NCBI RefSeq assembly: GCF_001514065.1
Contig: NZ_KQ948422.1
Location: 868,001 to 932,000 of the forward strand
DNA from: Streptomyces antibioticus
GTDB taxonomy: Bacteria; Actinomycetota; Actinomycetes; Streptomycetales; Streptomycetaceae
Length of the DNA: 64,000 nt
Direction of reading: 5' to 3'
Position numbers and translations under genes: made by a program. Below the pieces are notes generated by a model. It was not told the origin of the DNA. It worked only from the letters and a program-made list of their open reading frames with translations, and made no database searches. Each line of letters opens with the position of its first letter. The stretch's first letter is position 1. This document shows, piece after piece, positions 61,986 through 64,000 of this stretch.

Positions 61986-63101
61986 GTGCGCATTGCCGAC
62001 GTGGAGAGCTGTCCAGTCCGGGTTCCGGGCGCCAATCCGCCGTTCGTATGGCGTGACGGGTTGCAGGGCAGCCCGCCGGACGGCGAGGCAGCCGTGCTGC
62101 GCATCTGCACCGACGAAGGGGTCGAGGGCATCGCGATGGCCCCCCGCCGGGGCAGCGCCGTCATCCTCGCGGATCTCCTGGACCGCTTCCTGCGCAAGGA
62201 GCTCGTTGGCCAGGACCCGCTCCAGCGGGAGTGGCTGTGGCACCGCATGTGGGAGCTGGACCGCACCGAGGAGCTGCCCCTCTACCTGCTCGGCCTCGTC
62301 GACATCGCGCTGTGGGACCTGGCCGGCAGACTCGCCGACCGGCCCACCTGGCAGCTGCTGGGCGGCTTCCGCACGTCGATCCCCGCCTACGCCTCGACCG
62401 TCACCTACTCCTCGGTGGCGGAGTACCTGGACATCGCCGACCAGGCCCTGGAGCTCGGATACCCGGCCATCAAGCTCCACGCCTGGGGTGACGCACGCCG
62501 CGACGCCCGGCTGTCGGTGGCCCTGCGGGAACACGTGGGGGACGATGTCCCCCTGATGTTCGACGGGTCCGCAGGCTTCGACCTCCCCGACGCGATCTAC
62601 CTCGGACGCGCCCTGTCCGACGCGGATTACCTCTGGTACGAGGAGCCGATGCGGGAGTTCAGCATCACCGCGTACAAGCGCCTCGCCGACGCGGTGGCGG
62701 TGCCCCTGCTGGTCGCCGAGACCTCCGACGGGGCCCACATGAACTCGGCCGACTTCATCCAGGCCGGCGCCGCCACCTTCGGCGTCCGCGCCTCCACCCA
62801 ACTGCGCGGCGGCTTCACGGGCGCCATGCGCACGGCCCATCTCGCCGACGCCTTCCGGCTGCGCGCCGAGGTGCACGGGCCGGAGATCCCCAACCGGCAC
62901 CTGTGCATGGCCATCTCGAACACCACCTACTACGAGTCCCTGGTCATGGGCAATCCGATCAGCCGCGAGAGCGGCATCGACGCCCAGGGACTCGTCCACG
63001 CCCCCACGGGGCCGGGCGTGGCACTGCCCGCCGGCCTGGACTACCCCCAGGTCCTTCAGCGGTTCGTCGACAAGGAGACTTCGACGCCGCCGAAGGCCTG
63101 A
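61986..63101 (+). CDS. Mandelate-racemase/enolase superfamily protein (sugar-acid dehydratase-like)
   Basis: 371 aa. From GTG 61986 the numbering falls in line with mandelate racemase: metal ligands Asp193 (MFDGSAG), Glu219 (YEEPMREF) and Glu245 (VAETSDG), catalytic His297 (VHGPEI) and a Lys163-x-His165 pair (KLHAW) where racemase has Lys-x-Lys. The Asp that normally partners His297 is Ser270 here. The fold (capping domain plus modified TIM barrel) is clear, the reaction is not: many relatives dehydrate sugar acids such as galactonate or fuconate, which would suit a galactose/fucose-rich glycan. The frame is open back to 61821, but AAGGGG before 61986 and the promoter position favour this start. 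Confidence 0.85.
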   Translation: MRIADVESCPVRVPGANPPFVWRDGLQGSPPDGEAAVLRICTDEGVEGIAMAPRRGSAVILADLLDRFLRKELVGQDPLQREWLWHRMWELDRTEELPLYLLGLVDIALWDLAGRLADRPTWQLLGGFRTSIPAYASTVTYSSVAEYLDIADQALELGYPAIKLHAWGDARRDARLSVALREHVGDDVPLMFDGSAGFDLPDAIYLGRALSDADYLWYEEPMREFSITAYKRLADAVAVPLLVAETSDGAHMNSADFIQAGAATFGVRASTQLRGGFTGAMRTAHLADAFRLRAEVHGPEIPNRHLCMAISNTTYYESLVMGNPISRESGIDAQGLVHAPTGPGVALPAGLDYPQVLQRFVDKETSTPPKA

Positions 63102-63117
63102 TCAGTCCAGTCCCGGG

Positions 63118-64000
63118 TCAGAGGGCGATGATCTGCCACTGCTGCTCGGGGGCCCGAGTGTAGGTGAACTGGTTGACGTTGGCTCCGTCGGCGGTCGAGC
63201 CCGAGTCGACGTTGAGCGCCAGGCCGCTGAACCGGTTGACGAGGTAGAAGTAGCCGTCGCCGGTGGGCGTGACCGCCCAGTGCTGCTGGGGAACGTTGCT
63301 GTCCGAGTAGATGGCGACGTTTCCGCCGTCCACCCGGGAGAGTCCGGCCACCTCCATCAGCTTGCCGCTGTTGACGTTCTTGATCTCGTAGTAGCCGTCG
63401 CCGGTGGAGGCGAAGGTCCACTTCTGGGCGGTGTTGTTCAGCCACGGCCACTGCTGGATGTTGGTGCCGTTGGCCTTGCCGAAGTTGTACACGTCGACGA
63501 CCTTGCCGCTCTTGCGGTTGACGATGCGGTAGACCGTGCCGTCCCCCGGCAGGACCCTCGACACCAGGGCCGGCTTGGCGGTCCGTCCGCCGATGTGCAG
63601 GCCGCCGATGTTGGCGTAGCCCCCGGTGGCCGCGGTGGCCTGGATCCGTACGAAGCCCACGTTCCGGGCGGGCCATTCGGCCACCTTGGTGGCGCGGTCC
63701 CCGGCCCAGGTCCCGGTGGCGACCTGGGTGAAGTTCGTGCCGTCGGTGCTGGTGGAGATGGTGTACGAGGTGATGTCTCCGTCGGTGGTGTTGGTGCGGT
63801 TCCACTGCTTGGGCAGGTACTCCAGGGTGGAGACGTTGCTCCACACCCCGCCCAGGTCGATCGTGATCGAGTGGGGCAGGGCCGGAGACAGTCCCCAAGT
63901 CGACCAGCAGGTCTCGTAGCCTCTGTCGCTCAGTCCGTCGATGGCGTTGAGCGGTCCCTCGCCGGCGCGGTATGCGGTCGCGTAGGCGCTGACCGGTGTG
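63118..64000 (-). CDS. Secreted-type protein with CBM32-like and ricin lectin domains (partial, 5' end outside window)
   Basis: The frame is open to the right edge (293 codons seen). From the edge inward it reads YRAGEGPLNAIDGLSDRGYE, TCWSTWGLSPALPHSITIDLGG, WSNVSTLEYLPKQWNRTNTTDG, DITSYTISTSTDGTNF and NVGFVRIQATAATGGYANIGGLHIGG: an F5/8-type C (CBM32-like) galactose-binding-fold domain. A ricin trefoil with three QxW units (AQKW, QQHW, EQQW) ends the protein. The catalytic part lies outside the window; alpha-L-fucosidases and other exo-glycosidases often carry this tail. It converges on the racemase-fold gene with 16 nt between stops. Confidence 0.82.
   Translation of the reverse strand, partial: TPVSAYATAYRAGEGPLNAIDGLSDRGYETCWSTWGLSPALPHSITIDLGGVWSNVSTLEYLPKQWNRTNTTDGDITSYTISTSTDGTNFTQVATGTWAGDRATKVAEWPARNVGFVRIQATAATGGYANIGGLHIGGRTAKPALVSRVLPGDGTVYRIVNRKSGKVVDVYNFGKANGTNIQQWPWLNNTAQKWTFASTGDGYYEIKNVNSGKLMEVAGLSRVDGGNVAIYSDSNVPQQHWAVTPTGDGYFYLVNRFSGLALNVDSGSTADGANVNQFTYTRAPEQQWQIIAL

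Overview
The window is high-GC actinobacterial DNA with densely packed, often overlapping genes, GTG starts, Tat and lipoprotein signals and FadR-, LacI-, TetR- and PucR-type regulators. It looks like a Streptomyces (genus is an inference from gene content and codon use; no rRNA or other marker is present). I see no tRNA, rRNA, CRISPR array, insertion sequence or integrase.

1-18.2 kb, stress and energy island. After the tail of an XRE/MmyB-type regulator come an acetate kinase and a convergent PucR-type regulator, then a tight chaperone-redox run: a GSP17M-like membrane protein, dnaK, grpE, a CbpA-type dnaJ, a CbpM-like modulator, clpB, thioredoxin-2, a UBP zinc-finger protein, a cyclic-nucleotide-domain/thioredoxin-reductase-like fusion, hsp20 and a DUF2267 protein. 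A DUF1931 (histone-fold) protein faces it, followed by an unknown membrane protein and a FUSC-family transporter.

18.3-30.9 kb, small regulator-plus-target units. An amino-acid-type ABC importer (lipoprotein plus a permease-ATPase fusion) diverges from a FadR-type regulator coupled to a DUF1989 protein. Then come a quinone-oxidoreductase/LysR pair, an alpha/beta hydrolase with its own TetR downstream of two tandem operators, and a four-gene operon of three alpha/beta hydrolases and an MBL-fold protein facing an AraC regulator.

30.9-40.8 kb, candidate undescribed pathway. A minus-strand operon runs ribB (DHBP synthase), PlsC-like acyltransferase, unknown protein, FabG-like SDR, SRPBCC protein, a 52-aa ORF, KAS III and a 58-aa ORF. 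Divergent are a MarR and a TetR regulator; beyond them is an MMPL exporter. The same 18-bp inverted repeat, TCGATG-N6-CATCGA, stands upstream of ribB and of the MMPL gene, tying them into one regulon. I infer a small-molecule or lipid pathway that may use the riboflavin C4 precursor for something other than riboflavin, with export by the MMPL pump.

41-64 kb, polysaccharide-utilisation locus. It holds secreted GH16, GH95 and GH43 enzymes and two beta-helix enzymes, a cytoplasmic GH2 beta-galactosidase, a LacI regulator, an ABC sugar importer without its own ATPase, a FadR-type regulator, a mandelate-racemase-fold enzyme and a CBM32-like/ricin protein running off the right edge. Three-QxW ricin lectin domains end four of the secreted proteins. 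Two nearly identical 31-bp promoter/operator modules link a beta-helix gene to the racemase-fold gene, and several hairpins separate the transcription units.
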